Source: Roseiarcus sp963749715
GTDB taxonomy: Bacteria; Pseudomonadota; Alphaproteobacteria; Rhizobiales; Beijerinckiaceae
Direction of reading: 5' to 3'
DNA length: 64,000 bases
Assembly: GCA_963749715.1 (NCBI GenBank)
Contig: CAVVNR010000004.1
Span: 364,610 to 428,609, forward strand
The position numbers and the translations under genes are program-made. Below are positions 9,077 through 17,757 of this stretch, piece after piece. Under the pieces are notes generated by a model. It ran no database searches and had not been told where the DNA came from. It saw only the letters and a list, made by a program, of their open reading frames with translations. Positions within the stretch are counted from its first letter, which is position 1. Each line of letters begins with the position of its first letter.

Positions 9077-9101
9077 AACGACGAAAATTCCGCGCGGTTC
9101 C
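9077..9101 (-). promoter_or_regulatory. Putative EcfG-type promoter for tal
   Basis: On the minus strand the sequence reads GGAAC (9101-9097), 16 nt, then CGTT (9080-9077). This matches the GGAAC-N16/17-CGTT consensus of the alphaproteobacterial general stress sigma factor EcfG. It points at tal, leaving a leader of roughly 100 nt. Confidence 0.5.
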
Positions 9102-9164
9102 GGCGTCTCTGTCCGGCGCTAGCGCGGCCGTCCGTTTCTGGCGAAGAAACCGTTCCTTCCGCCG

Positions 9165-9190
9165 GGAACGAAAGAGCCCTCAAGGTCGTT
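9165..9190 (+). promoter_or_regulatory. Putative EcfG-type promoter for the DUF892 gene
   Basis: GGAAC at 9165-9169 and CGTT at 9187-9190 are separated by 17 nt, an exact fit to the EcfG promoter consensus. The ATG of the DUF892 stress protein follows 30 nt downstream of the -10 element. Homologues of this protein are typical general stress response targets. Confidence 0.65.
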
Positions 9191-9219
9191 CTCCGGCATC
9201 GTCCCCACAGGAGAGCGCC

Positions 9220-9711
9220 ATGCCGAACCGCAAGAACCTGGAAGAATTGTTCGCCGAAACCCTCAAGGATATCTACTTCGCCGAAAAGCAGATCCTGCGC
9301 GCCTTGCCGAAAATGGCGAAGGAGGCGGAATTGCCCGAGCTCAAGCAGGCTTTCGAGACCCATCGCGAACAGACCGAAGGCCACGTCGAGCGCCTGAACC
9401 AGGTGTTCGAACAGCTTGGCCGGCCCGCCCGCGGCAAGACCTGCGAGGCGATCCTCGGCATCATCGATGAAGCCAAGGAGATCATGGAGGAGTTCAAGGG
9501 CGCCGAGGCGCTCGACGCCGGCCTCGCTTCATCCGCCCAGGCGGTCGAGCACTACGAGATCGCCCGATACGGCACGCTCAAGACATGGGCGCAGCAACTC
9601 GGGCTCAACGAGGCCGCCAAGCTTCTCAACGAGACGCTGCAGGAAGAGATCCAGACGGACAAGCTGCTCACCAAGCTCGCAACTTCGTCAGTCAACAAGA
9701 AGGCGGCCTGA
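9220..9711 (+). CDS. DUF892 (YciE/YciF-like) ferritin-like stress protein
   Basis: A 163-residue four-helix ferritin-like protein of the DUF892 family. The start is fixed by MPNRKNLEELFAETLKDIYFAEKQ, close to the family N terminus, with a GGAGAG ribosome site just upstream. Glu and His residues that would form the dimetal site occur as EKQ, ETHRE near residue 47 and VEHYEI near residue 110. YciE/YciF proteins are induced by osmotic and stationary-phase stress in enterobacteria; in Alphaproteobacteria they are often under EcfG control, and a consensus promoter is visible here. The enzymatic role, if any, is not established. Confidence 0.9.
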   Translation: MPNRKNLEELFAETLKDIYFAEKQILRALPKMAKEAELPELKQAFETHREQTEGHVERLNQVFEQLGRPARGKTCEAILGIIDEAKEIMEEFKGAEALDAGLASSAQAVEHYEIARYGTLKTWAQQLGLNEAAKLLNETLQEEIQTDKLLTKLATSSVNKKAA

Positions 9712-9738
9712 GCGCGATGCAATCAAGGTCGAACCGCC

Positions 9739-9838
9739 ACCGTCATTGCGAGGAGCGAAGCGACGAAGCAATCCAGCGGCCGTGAGGCGCCCGTCGTTCC
9801 CCTGGATTGCTTCGCTTCGCTTCGCTCGCAATGACGGT
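9739..9838. repeat. 100-bp palindromic dispersed repeat (REP-like)
   Basis: The left arm begins ACCGTCATTGCGAGGAGCG at 9739 and the right arm ends CGCTCGCAATGACGGT at 9838. They form an almost perfect inverted repeat around a short GC-rich centre. The same motif occurs as a half copy at 7301-7316 and a diverged copy at 37614-37706. Such units can end or stabilise transcripts; this one follows the DUF892 stop directly. Confidence 0.8.
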
Positions 9839-9949
9839 GTGAGTCAACTTGAAAACATCCCGCTCCAGGAGCCTCGCGTTGTTGGATCGGGGCGAGAGTG
9901 AGCGCTGCTCGCTCTCGCCGCGCCGCTGAAAGAGAAAGCGCGCCGCCAC

Positions 9950-10558
9950 TCACATGATCCAGCGACAAGTCCCGCGCTCGAAGCACAGCGCGCGGCCCTG
10001 GGCGATCGGCGCGTCGGCCGCCTTCGCCGGCGCGACCCCGGCGATCAGCGCCATCAGCGCCCGCGCGACGCCGCCGTGCGAGACGACAAAGGCGTCTCCG
10101 GCGAGGCCGCCCAGCCACGGGCGCATCCGCTCGGCCAGCATCGCGTAGCTCTCGCCGCCCGGCGGCGCGAAGCTCCACTTGTCCTTCCTGCGCGCCCGGA
10201 CGCCTCTCGGATCGCGCGCCTCGATTTCCGCCCAGGTCAAGCCCTCCCAGGCGCCGAAGCTGATCTCTTTCAGGACCGCGTCGAGCCGGAAGCGGGGAGG
10301 CGGGAGGCCGATCGCGTCGCGGGCGATCTCCATCGTCTCGCGCGCGCGGACGAGCGGCGAAGCGACAAAGGCGTTCGCCGCCTCCAATTGCTCGATCTCC
10401 GCCCCGATCCGCGCGCCAAGCGTCCGCCCGACCGACCGCGCCTGCTCGCGCCCGCGCCCGTTCAAGGGGATGTCGAGCTGTCCCTGCAGGCGGTTCTCGG
10501 CGTTATAGGCCGTCTCGCCGTGACGCACGAAGATCAAGCGGTAGGGGAAGGGCGCCAC
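9950..10558 (-). CDS. Histidine phosphatase family protein
   Basis: A 202-residue phosphoglycerate mutase-like phosphatase. The catalytic RHGET motif with the phospho-accepting His13 lies in LIFVRHGETAYNAE, followed by PLNGRGREQA, the ASPLVRARETMEI block with its conserved Arg, FGAWEGLTW, and the second catalytic His in VVSHGGVARALM (residues ~155-166). The group includes cofactor-dependent mutases, alpha-ribazole phosphatase CobC and broad-specificity phosphatases; no cobalamin genes are nearby, so the substrate is left open. It has no obvious operon partner. Confidence 0.9.
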   Translation of the reverse strand: MAPFPYRLIFVRHGETAYNAENRLQGQLDIPLNGRGREQARSVGRTLGARIGAEIEQLEAANAFVASPLVRARETMEIARDAIGLPPPRFRLDAVLKEISFGAWEGLTWAEIEARDPRGVRARRKDKWSFAPPGGESYAMLAERMRPWLGGLAGDAFVVSHGGVARALMALIAGVAPAKAADAPIAQGRALCFERGTCRWIM

Positions 10559-10712
10559 GACGCTCTCATGCTCGAGGAAGGCAGGCGCCCGCTCTCACGC
10601 GCGCGCGCGCCAGTCAAGCGGGAGCGGTCTTCAAGCCGCGCTTTCGCGGGCGGGCGCTCACGCGGACTGGCTTGCGCAACCTCGGCTTCGCGGGCCTTTC
10701 AGGAGCCGACGC

Positions 10713-10905
10713 TCAAAACGCCTTGGGCAGGCCCGCGTCCTTCAGAATGCCGTCCGCGGTGTGTCGAGACTTGATTTGACCGGAACGACGATCCGTTTCC
10801 CGTCCGGGGCCGTCCAAATGTCATGATCGCCCTTACCCCGACGGAGAAAGGCGCACCGCGCCTCGTTCAATTTAAGACGGACAGCTTCGCCGAAGTCCGT
10901 CAGGC
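10713..10905 (-). pseudogene. HicA-type mRNA interferase toxin, frameshifted
   Basis: The minus strand encodes the HicA double-stranded-RNA-binding fold: KLNEARCAFLRRGKGDHDIW with the catalytic His in GDHDIW, then GKRIVVPVK. The expected C terminus, IKSRHTADGILKDAGLPKAF, continues in another frame and ends at the stop at 10713-10715. One A is missing at about 10773 (CAAATC where CAAAATC is expected). No clear start codon is visible at the overlap with hicB. HicA toxins cleave mRNA and are held inactive by HicB. The gene is either a dead toxin or carries a sequencing deletion. Confidence 0.72.
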
Positions 10906-11115
10906 GGCGACGCGGGCGCGCACTGAGGCATGGGCGATAATTTCGATATGGATTTCGCCGGCGCCTTCGATCAGATCGGCGGCCGCGTCCGCAACGTTGC
11001 TGCAAAAGGTCTCGAAGGTGTCGCCTTCGGCGTGGAGGCCATCAACGTCCGAGTGCTCGACGCACCAAACGCCCGCGCCGTCATCATGAGCCGCCTTGAC
11101 GATTGCTGGCTGCAT
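10900..11115 (-). CDS. HicB-like (DUF1902) antitoxin
   Basis: A 71-residue protein beginning MQPAIVKAAHDDGAGVWCVE and continuing HSDVDGLHAEGDTFETF, the partial RNase-H-like fold of HicB/DUF1902 antitoxins. The ATG at 11115 has an AAGGA site about 9 nt upstream; an ATG at 11124 would have none at proper spacing. Its stop overlaps the hicA remnant, the usual antitoxin-first order of hicBA pairs in this family. HicB binds and blocks HicA and often represses its own promoter. A DNA-binding domain is not visible, as in other short DUF1902 proteins. Confidence 0.7.
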   Translation of the reverse strand: MQPAIVKAAHDDGAGVWCVEHSDVDGLHAEGDTFETFCSNVADAAADLIEGAGEIHIEIIAHASVRARVAA

Positions 11116-11259
11116 TTTCTCCATTCCTTCGATTGTCGACGCAACATAGCACAATGCGGCCTCGCCGCGCCTCGTTCTTGGCGCGGCGGCGTCAACGGAG
11201 CGCCGCCAGTTCAATGGGCGGCGCAGCCTCAGCCAAGAGGCTCGTGCAATCGAATATCC

Positions 11260-12286
11260 TTATGTGGTGAGCGCTCGAAATCCCCATTGCTTCGCCAGCT
11301 TGAGGCATTCGGCGACCGTCGCGACGCCGGCGGTCGTCGACACCGCGCGCATCGACGCCGCGGCGCAGGCATGGGCGAGCTCGAGGCCCTTCGCCATCGG
11401 CCATTGCTCGTGCAGCCCGTAGAGCATGCCGGCGGCGAAGGCGTCGCCCGCGCCGTTGGCGCCGACGATGGCGCTCGGAGGGATGGCGACCGAGCCCAGC
11501 GAGAGGCTCGAGCCGTCGCGTCCGCCGACGATCGCGCCTTGAGGAAAATGAGCCGCCGCCCAGCGCATCGCGCCAAGCGCGAGCACGTCCTCGATCGCGC
11601 GCGCGACCTGCAGCCAAATCGGTCGAGCCGTCGGCGCGCCGCGTCTCGCGCCCAGCCAATGCGCCGATCTCGTAATCGTTGACGATCAGCCAATCGAGAT
11701 GGGGCAAGCAGGGCCTGCCAAGCTCGGCCAGCCGGTCGGCCCGGGTGGTCATCAATTCGAGATTGGCGCCAAGCCCCGCGGCGCGGGCCTTGCGCAGCGC
11801 CGCGACCCAGCCGTTGGCCTCGCCGCGCCATGGGCGATCCATCGCCTTGTGCGCGCCCGGCAGGCCGAGATGCAGGATTTTCGCCGGCGTCGAAGAGAAG
11901 TCGAAGCTCTCGGGCGTCATCTCGGCGGCGACGCCCTGATGATAGAAATGCGTGCGCCGGCCATTCTTGGCGACGCTGAAGGCATCGACGCTCATCGTCG
12001 CGCGCCCTTCGAGCGCGCGAAGCCCGGCGCGATCGACGCCATGGGCGTCGCATGTCTCAAAGAGAAAACGCCCGAGGGCGTCGTCGCCGACGACCCCCAT
12101 CGCCTCGACCGGAAGCCCGGGGTCGAGGCGCTTGAGGTCGATCGCCATGTTGAAGCCCGACCCGCCGCCCTGGCGGTCGATCGCCAGGACCTCGTTCGAC
12201 GTGTCCTCCTCCGGCCAGCGCGCGATCGACTTGTTGAAGTCGACGCAAAAGGTCCCCGCCGACAGCACGCCCCGCCGTTCGCTCAT
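11260..12286 (-). pseudogene. PfkB-family carbohydrate kinase, frameshifted
   Basis: The N-terminal ~225 residues (start ATG at 12286) show the ribokinase fold: GGGSGFNMAIDLKRL (residues ~40-54), GVVGDDALGRF and HLDWLIVNDYEIGAL. The C-terminal part lies in another frame and holds the family signature GANGAGDAFAAGMLYG with its catalytic Asp. The frames join near 11615-11625 by a single-base change. PfkB kinases phosphorylate sugars or nucleosides with ATP. The upstream aldolase-like gene ends 3 nt before this start, so the two probably serve one sugar-degradation route. Whether it is truly inactive depends on resequencing. Confidence 0.8.
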
Positions 12287-12289
12287 CGA

Positions 12290-13276
12290 TCAGGCGGCCA
12301 TCAGGGCGGGCTCGGTGATCGCGCTGTCGACCGCAAGCTCGCGGACCGGCTTCAGGCGCTGCTTGTCGAGCGCGGCGTGATAATCCCTGACCGCCTCGAG
12401 CGGGGTCATGGCCCCGTCGGCGACGGCGCGCATCAGACGCACGACGTCGAGCGGAGACTCGGCGAGGTTGATCTTGCGCCCGAACAGCGCGACCCGCGCG
12501 CCGTATTTCTCCGCCTGATGGATGAGCTCGAAACAGTCGCGGGCCGTTCCGGCGCCGCCGCCGAGCACGCCGACCACCAGGCCCGGATCGTACGACGCGA
12601 GCTCCTCCAGCGCTTTCGGCCCGTTATAGGCGATCTTGAGGAATTTCGGCCGCTCGGCCTCGGTAAGGCCGGCGAGGCAGCGGACGATCGCGTCGTTGAC
12701 GAATTCGGGGACCGCCGCCGCGCTCAAGCCGCGCTCGACGTTCGGATTGAAGACCTCGAGGAAATAGGAAAAGCCGTTGGCGGCGGCGTCGGCGCGAAAG
12801 TCGCGGAACGCCTCGAGCGAGGCGATGTCGGCGTCGATGTCGCCGGTGAAGGTGATCGAGTAGAGGCCGAGATCGGTGAACGGCTTCACGTGCGTGAGCG
12901 AAGCGGTGCGGAACGGCCGCGATGGCGCATGATGAAAGGTCGCGCCGCGATGGCGCCAGATGTCGGTCGTGTCATTGGCGCGGATCGCCGGCTTGACGCC
13001 TGCGCCGGCGAAGGCCTTGCGCTTCGCCAGCTGCTCGAGGTTCGAGGTCGAGGTCAGCATGATGTCGACGACATCCTGCTTGACGATCGCCTCGATCGAA
13101 TCGAGGAATTCCGCCCGGGTCGCGTACCGCGACGCGGCCCCGCCCGCGGCCCGCGCCGGCCCGACCGCGTGCAGTCCCGGCCCCATGTCGGGGTCCTTGG
13201 CGTCGGCGATGATGAAATCCGGGCGGCGATAGTGGCCGCCTCGGATGCGCGCGAGCTTGTCGTCGAGCCGGACCAT
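12290..13276 (-). CDS. TIM-barrel class I aldolase-like protein
   Basis: A 328-residue protein that reads as a beta/alpha barrel: alternating strands such as FIIADAKDP, DVVDIMLTS, LGLYSITFTGD, FSYFLEVFNPN, PKFLKIAYNGP, LVVGVLGGG and RVALFGRKI. The Lys in FLKIAYN (about residue 219) is a candidate Schiff-base residue, comparable to class I aldolases of the DeoC/LacD group. It is the first gene of a two-gene unit with a PfkB kinase, the arrangement expected for phosphorylation then retro-aldol cleavage of a sugar. Substrate unknown; assignment to a named family is tentative. Confidence 0.6.
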   Translation of the reverse strand: MVRLDDKLARIRGGHYRRPDFIIADAKDPDMGPGLHAVGPARAAGGAASRYATRAEFLDSIEAIVKQDVVDIMLTSTSNLEQLAKRKAFAGAGVKPAIRANDTTDIWRHRGATFHHAPSRPFRTASLTHVKPFTDLGLYSITFTGDIDADIASLEAFRDFRADAAANGFSYFLEVFNPNVERGLSAAAVPEFVNDAIVRCLAGLTEAERPKFLKIAYNGPKALEELASYDPGLVVGVLGGGAGTARDCFELIHQAEKYGARVALFGRKINLAESPLDVVRLMRAVADGAMTPLEAVRDYHAALDKQRLKPVRELAVDSAITEPALMAA

Positions 13277-13351
13277 GGATTCGCCTCCGCGAGCTTGAAT
13301 GAGCGCCCGGGCGCCTTATAGCCCGCGAAAATGGACGAGCGCCACATCGCG

Positions 13352-14598
13352 GGGGAATCGGGTGAAGGAATCATGCGGCGATGAGTTTGGTGAGGAAGTC
13401 ATCGTCCCAGGCGGCGGTTTTGAGAGCAAGGCGGACGGAGTCCTTGCCTTTTTTCCTTCGCGCGAGGTTGAGGGCGATGTGTTTGAGGGTGACGACGTTT
13501 TCGGGCGCATTTTGGGTTCGGATGCGGCATTCGTCGTCGCGGAACGTCATGTCCATGACCCAGTGCAGTCCGTTTTCGACGCCCCAATGATCGCGCACCA
13601 TGGGTCCGAGTTTGTCGGCGTGGAGTTGTGAAGAGGTCAGGTAGAGGCGGGTTTCCCGTTCGGTCTTGGGTCCGATTTCGCGCATCGCTTCGACGATGAC
13701 GAGGCCTCTGAGGCCCGGCCATTGGTGTCGTTCCTGCAGCCAGGCGACGTCGTGAACGACGGTGACGTTTCGGGTTTCGATCCGGCCGTGGTCGCCGTCG
13801 ACGGTTCGAGCGACGCTGATTGTCGTATCGGCGAAACCCTTTGCTTTCTGCTCGTTTGCGAACAATTCGACATCGTCGCGCAGCCTGCCCTGATTGCCCT
13901 TCAGGGCCAGGACATAGTCGGCTTTCTTGTCGACGATCTTACGGGCGATTTCGCGCTGACAGCCCATGGCGTCGATGGTGACGACGGCGCCGTCGATCGA
14001 CAACATGTCCAGCAGGGCGGGAATGGCGACGATCTCGTTCGACTTCTCGCTCACCTTGGTCTGAGCCAGAACGAGGCGCTGCCGCGCCGCGAAAGCCGAC
14101 ACCATATGGATCGTCTCTTTGCCGCCCTTGCGTCCCGAGCGCCGCGAGGTCTTGCCGTCGATGGCGATGACCTCGAGCGGGGCCTTGGTCAGCGCGCCGA
14201 CCCACGCGACGAAGCGCTCCCGGAAGGCATGGGGGTCGAGCGAAGCGAAGATGTCGCCCAAGTGGTCGTGGCTCGGCGTGCCGTTCGCGAAGGGCAGAAA
14301 GCGCTGCAAAAGGGCGAGCTTCTTCTGCCCGAACCGAGCCATGTCCGTGAACCCCTCGGCGCCCGCCAGGATCGACAGCAGAGCCAGCAACAGAATCTCG
14401 TCGAGCCTATAGGCCACCTTGCCAGGCTGCCGATGGTCCGGCATGTCTTTGAAATAATCGAGAAAAACAGTGGCCTCGAAATCCCTCGCCGTCGCCGCCG
14501 CCAAAATATCCATCGCCCCGCTCCGATCACAAATCAACGGATGTCGACAAATTCAGCACTTCAGCCCTTTGTCACGAACTTCCTTCACCCGATTGCCC
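13352..14598. mobile_element. ISAs1-family insertion sequence
   Basis: A ~1.25 kb element bounded by 19-bp inverted repeats matching at 18 of 19 positions: GGGGAATCGGGTGAAGGAA at 13352-13370 and the complement of 14580-14598. It carries one transposase gene. No clear target-site duplication is seen (acatcgcg on the left, tatggcga on the right). It lies ~130 bp upstream of purA, within what should be the purA promoter region. Confidence 0.85.
13371..14537 (-). CDS. ISAs1-family transposase
   Basis: A complete 388-residue DDE transposase. The N-terminal DDE_Tnp_1-associated domain reads FLDYFKDMPDHRQPGKVAYR (residues ~22-41), then ILAGAEGFTDMARFG. The catalytic core has IAIDGKTSRRS with the first Asp, VVTIDAMGCQREIA with the second, and a C-terminal HWGVENGLHWVMDMTF with the Glu. 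The reading frame is intact, so the element may still be active. The terminal inverted repeats lie directly outside the gene. Confidence 0.93.
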   Translation of the reverse strand: MICDRSGAMDILAAATARDFEATVFLDYFKDMPDHRQPGKVAYRLDEILLLALLSILAGAEGFTDMARFGQKKLALLQRFLPFANGTPSHDHLGDIFASLDPHAFRERFVAWVGALTKAPLEVIAIDGKTSRRSGRKGGKETIHMVSAFAARQRLVLAQTKVSEKSNEIVAIPALLDMLSIDGAVVTIDAMGCQREIARKIVDKKADYVLALKGNQGRLRDDVELFANEQKAKGFADTTISVARTVDGDHGRIETRNVTVVHDVAWLQERHQWPGLRGLVIVEAMREIGPKTERETRLYLTSSQLHADKLGPMVRDHWGVENGLHWVMDMTFRDDECRIRTQNAPENVVTLKHIALNLARRKKGKDSVRLALKTAAWDDDFLTKLIAA

Positions 14599-14659
14599 TA
14601 TGGCGATGGGCGGCGCGCCTTTACTCAGCCTTGCCGATCGTTTAGGCGAAGGCGGATTA

Positions 14660-14697
14660 AGGCCCCGGTTCGGCGCATTGTCGCTGCGCCGGGGCTT
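14660..14697 (+). other. Hairpin in the purA leader
   Basis: A two-step stem: AGGCCCC at 14660-14666 pairs with GGGGCTT at 14691-14697, and GGCGC at 14672-14676 pairs with GCGCC at 14686-14690. It lies 35 nt upstream of the purA start, between the IS element and the gene. It may be the end of an earlier transcript or part of the purA leader; no T tract follows. Confidence 0.35.
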
Positions 14698-14731
14698 CGC
14701 TTGTCCAAAAAAGGTGGAAGAGCAATAGACG

Positions 14732-16027
14732 ATGGCCAATGTTGTCGTTGTCGGCGCCCAGTGGGGCGACGAAGGAAAAGGCAAGATCGTCGATTGGCTG
14801 TCGGTCGGGGCCGACGTCGTGGTGCGGTTTCAGGGCGGCCATAACGCCGGCCATACTTTGGTGATCGACGGCAAGACCTATAAGTTGGCGCTGCTTCCGT
14901 CCGGCATCGTGCGTCCCGGGAAGCTGTCGATCATCGGCAACGGCGTCGTGCTCGATCCCTATCATCTGGTAGAGGAAATCGAGAAACTGCGCGGCCAAGG
15001 GGTCGATGTGACGCCCGCGAACCTGAAGATCGCCGAGAACGTCCCCCTCATCCTGTCGCTGCACCGCGAACTCGACGCGCACCGCGAGTCGGGCGCCGTG
15101 GGGGGAACCAAGATCGGCACCACCAAGCGCGGCATCGGCCCAGCTTACGAGGACAAAGTCGCGCGGCGGGCGATCCGGCTCATGGACCTCGACGACGTCG
15201 ACGCGCTCGACGACAAGATCGATCGCCTGCTCGCCCATCACGATCCGCTGTGCCGCGGCCTTGGCTTGCCTCCCCCGAGCGCCGCCGCCGTTCGTGAAGA
15301 ATTGGTCGCGATCGCGCCCCAGGTTTTGCCGTTCATGGCGCCGACGTTCGAGATTCTCGACAGCGAGCGGCGCGCGGGAAAGCGCATTCTGTTCGAGGGG
15401 GCGCAGGGCGCCCTTCTGGACGTCGATCATGGCACGTATCCTTATGTGACGTCCTCGAACACGGTCGCGGCCAACGCGGCGACCGGCTCGGGCCTCGGGC
15501 CCCGGGCGATCGGCTATGTGCTCGGCATCGCCAAAGCGTATACGACGCGCGTCGGCGGAGGCCCGTTCCCGACCGAGCTCGACGACGACATCGGGCGTCT
15601 GATCGGCGAGCGCGGCCGCGAATTCGGCACCAACACCGGACGCCCGCGCCGATGCGGATGGTTCGACGCCGTGCTCGCCCGCCAGGCGGTCCGCACCTGC
15701 GGCATCGACGGCCTCGCGCTGACCAAGCTTGACATTCTCGATGGCTTTGAGACGATCAAGGTGGCGACACGTTACCGCCTGAACGGCGAGGAGATCGAAT
15801 ATCTGCCGGCTTCCCAATCCGCGCAGACGCGCATCGAGCCGGTTTATGAAACGATCGAAGGCTGGAAGGGGGCGACCAGCAAAGCGCGATCGTGGGCGGA
15901 CCTCCCGGCGCAGGCGATAAAATATGTGCGCCGCATCGAGGAGCTGGTCGGCGCCCCCGTCGCCTTATTGTCGACAAGTCCTGAGCGCGACGATACAATT
16001 CTTGTGCATGATCCGTTTCAGGACTAA
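14732..16027 (+). CDS. purA: Adenylosuccinate synthetase
   Basis: A full-length 431-residue PurA, joining IMP and aspartate with GTP to form adenylosuccinate, the first step from IMP to AMP. The GTP-binding loop GAQWGDEGKGKIVDWL is at residues ~9-24 with catalytic Asp14; other family blocks are GGHNAGHT with the catalytic His, GTTKRGIGPAYEDK, FEGAQGALLDVDHGTYP, and GRPRRCGWFD. The start follows a GGTGGAAG ribosome site. An ISAs1 element lies immediately upstream, so the gene may depend on a promoter in the 130 bp between them or within the element's end. Confidence 0.97.
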   Translation: MANVVVVGAQWGDEGKGKIVDWLSVGADVVVRFQGGHNAGHTLVIDGKTYKLALLPSGIVRPGKLSIIGNGVVLDPYHLVEEIEKLRGQGVDVTPANLKIAENVPLILSLHRELDAHRESGAVGGTKIGTTKRGIGPAYEDKVARRAIRLMDLDDVDALDDKIDRLLAHHDPLCRGLGLPPPSAAAVREELVAIAPQVLPFMAPTFEILDSERRAGKRILFEGAQGALLDVDHGTYPYVTSSNTVAANAATGSGLGPRAIGYVLGIAKAYTTRVGGGPFPTELDDDIGRLIGERGREFGTNTGRPRRCGWFDAVLARQAVRTCGIDGLALTKLDILDGFETIKVATRYRLNGEEIEYLPASQSAQTRIEPVYETIEGWKGATSKARSWADLPAQAIKYVRRIEELVGAPVALLSTSPERDDTILVHDPFQD

Positions 16028-16071
16028 GGGACCGTTCGCGGGTTCGTGCAGAGCGGTTGAGCGGACGCTTT

Positions 16072-17748
16072 ATGGCTGATTATCATTCGCTGCTCATGCG
16101 AGCCGTCGCCAATTTACCAAGCGGGGGTACGCCGGCGACGCGAGAGGAGATCTTCGGCCGCGCCCGCAAGGCCCTGCTCGAACAGCTGAGGAGCCTGCGT
16201 CCGCCGTTGCCGGAAGGCGACATCGCGCGCGAGGCGAACGCGCTCGATGCGGCGATCGCCCAAATCGAGACGAAATACGGGTCGCAGGACGCCGCTCGCT
16301 CGGCCCCGCAGGCGGCCCCGGCCTCGCCCCCGCCCGGCAAGCCGACCGCCGCGGCGCCGCCTTCGGCGAAGGCCGCCGGCCCGGCCGCGACCCCTCAGCC
16401 CGGGACTTTGCAGCGTCCGCTTCCGCCGATCGCGGGCTCCTCCGCGCCGTCCGCGAGCCCGCCGCGACCGCCGTCGCAGGCGGACTCGCCAAGCGCGGCG
16501 GCGCCGTCGCCGAGCGCGCAGGTTCAGGCGGCCGCGCCGCAGCGGCCTCCGCCGCCGCGCGCCCAATCGGCGGCGGGCGCGCCGCATGCTTCGATCGCGC
16601 CTGCGAGCAAGGTGACTGAAGCGCCGCCGCCGGCGGCGGGCGCCGCTTTGCCGCATCGGCCCCAGCCGATCGCCGCGGGCGCCAAGCAGGACAATGTCGC
16701 GGCGCCGCCGCTCGACCTCGCCAAGGCGGTTCGGTCGACCAGGAGGGATGACGCGCATGCCTCCGGCGCGCCGCCGGTTGTCGCAACTCGTCCCGATGAA
16801 CCGGTGCAATCGGCCGCGGCGCCGGAAGTGCCGAGCGAAATCGATCGCTCCGGCGCAGGCGCGAGACAAGATCTGGAAGGCCAGCGCCCGGTTGCGCCAA
16901 GCGCCGACGCGAGCAAGCCGAAGCCGTGGCTGTGGATCACGGCGGCGGTCGTGCTGGGCGTCGTGCTGGCGGTGGCCGGCGCAGCGATCTTGATGCGCCA
17001 GAAGCCGCAGGATCTCGCGATCAAGCAACCTGTCGAAGCCGCGGAACCCCCGGCGCCGCAGCCTTCGGCCAAGATCGCCGAGCGCGTCCAGGCGAGCCCG
17101 GCGAGCCCCGTTTCGCCTGCGGCTCCGGCGAGCGAGCCGAAAGCGGACCAATCGAGCGCCGCCGCGCCAAGCCCGGCCGCGGAATCGCAGAACCCGCCCG
17201 CGGCCCCCGCGCCAACGGCTGGGCGCGCGGCGATGCTCGTCGCCTCGGCCGACAATCCGCAGAAGCCGGTGGTCAGCTTGGGCTCGACCGTCTGGTCGTT
17301 GATTCCCGCAGCGCCCAATCAGCCTGCGACCATCGCGGTGAAGGCTGAGGCCGACATCCCCGACCTCAAGATGCACGCCACGATGACCTTGAGGAAAAAC
17401 ACCGATCCGACGCTGCAGGCCACGCACACAATCGACCTCAAATTCTCCTTCGCCGAAGGCGCCCCGATCACCGGCTTCAAGGACGTCGGCCTGCCGCAGA
17501 TGCGCAAGGAAGATTCGACCGCCGCGGAAGCGCTGACGAGCGTCAAGGTTAAGATCAGCGACACCTATTTCCTTATTGCGCTGGCCAAGGGCGAATCCGA
17601 CACCGCCCGCAATCTCGACCTGATGCAGACGCGCGCGTGGTTCGACTTCCCGCTGCTGCTCAACGACGAGCGTATCGCCAAGGTCGTGTTCCAGAAATCG
17701 CCCGAGGGAGAGGCGATGCTGGAGAAGGCGTTCGACGCCTGGAAGTGA
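16072..17748 (+). CDS. Pro/Ala-rich single-pass membrane protein of unknown function
   Basis: The N-terminal ~70 residues (MADYHSLLMRAVANL through IAQIETKYG) are an ordered helical domain recurring in Hyphomicrobiales hypothetical proteins. A long low-complexity Pro/Ala/Ser linker follows (about residues 80-280), then one membrane helix within WLWITAAVVLGVVLAVAGAA (residues ~284-303), a second Pro/Ala linker, and a globular C-terminal domain from about residue 395 to the end at 558. The layout suggests a cytoplasmic N terminus with a periplasmic C-terminal domain. The ATG at 16072 is preferred over the TTG at 16057. It follows purA by 44 nt and may be cotranscribed. Function unknown. Confidence 0.75.
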   Translation: MADYHSLLMRAVANLPSGGTPATREEIFGRARKALLEQLRSLRPPLPEGDIAREANALDAAIAQIETKYGSQDAARSAPQAAPASPPPGKPTAAAPPSAKAAGPAATPQPGTLQRPLPPIAGSSAPSASPPRPPSQADSPSAAAPSPSAQVQAAAPQRPPPPRAQSAAGAPHASIAPASKVTEAPPPAAGAALPHRPQPIAAGAKQDNVAAPPLDLAKAVRSTRRDDAHASGAPPVVATRPDEPVQSAAAPEVPSEIDRSGAGARQDLEGQRPVAPSADASKPKPWLWITAAVVLGVVLAVAGAAILMRQKPQDLAIKQPVEAAEPPAPQPSAKIAERVQASPASPVSPAAPASEPKADQSSAAAPSPAAESQNPPAAPAPTAGRAAMLVASADNPQKPVVSLGSTVWSLIPAAPNQPATIAVKAEADIPDLKMHATMTLRKNTDPTLQATHTIDLKFSFAEGAPITGFKDVGLPQMRKEDSTAAEALTSVKVKISDTYFLIALAKGESDTARNLDLMQTRAWFDFPLLLNDERIAKVVFQKSPEGEAMLEKAFDAWK

Positions 17749-17757
17749 GCCGAAGCG

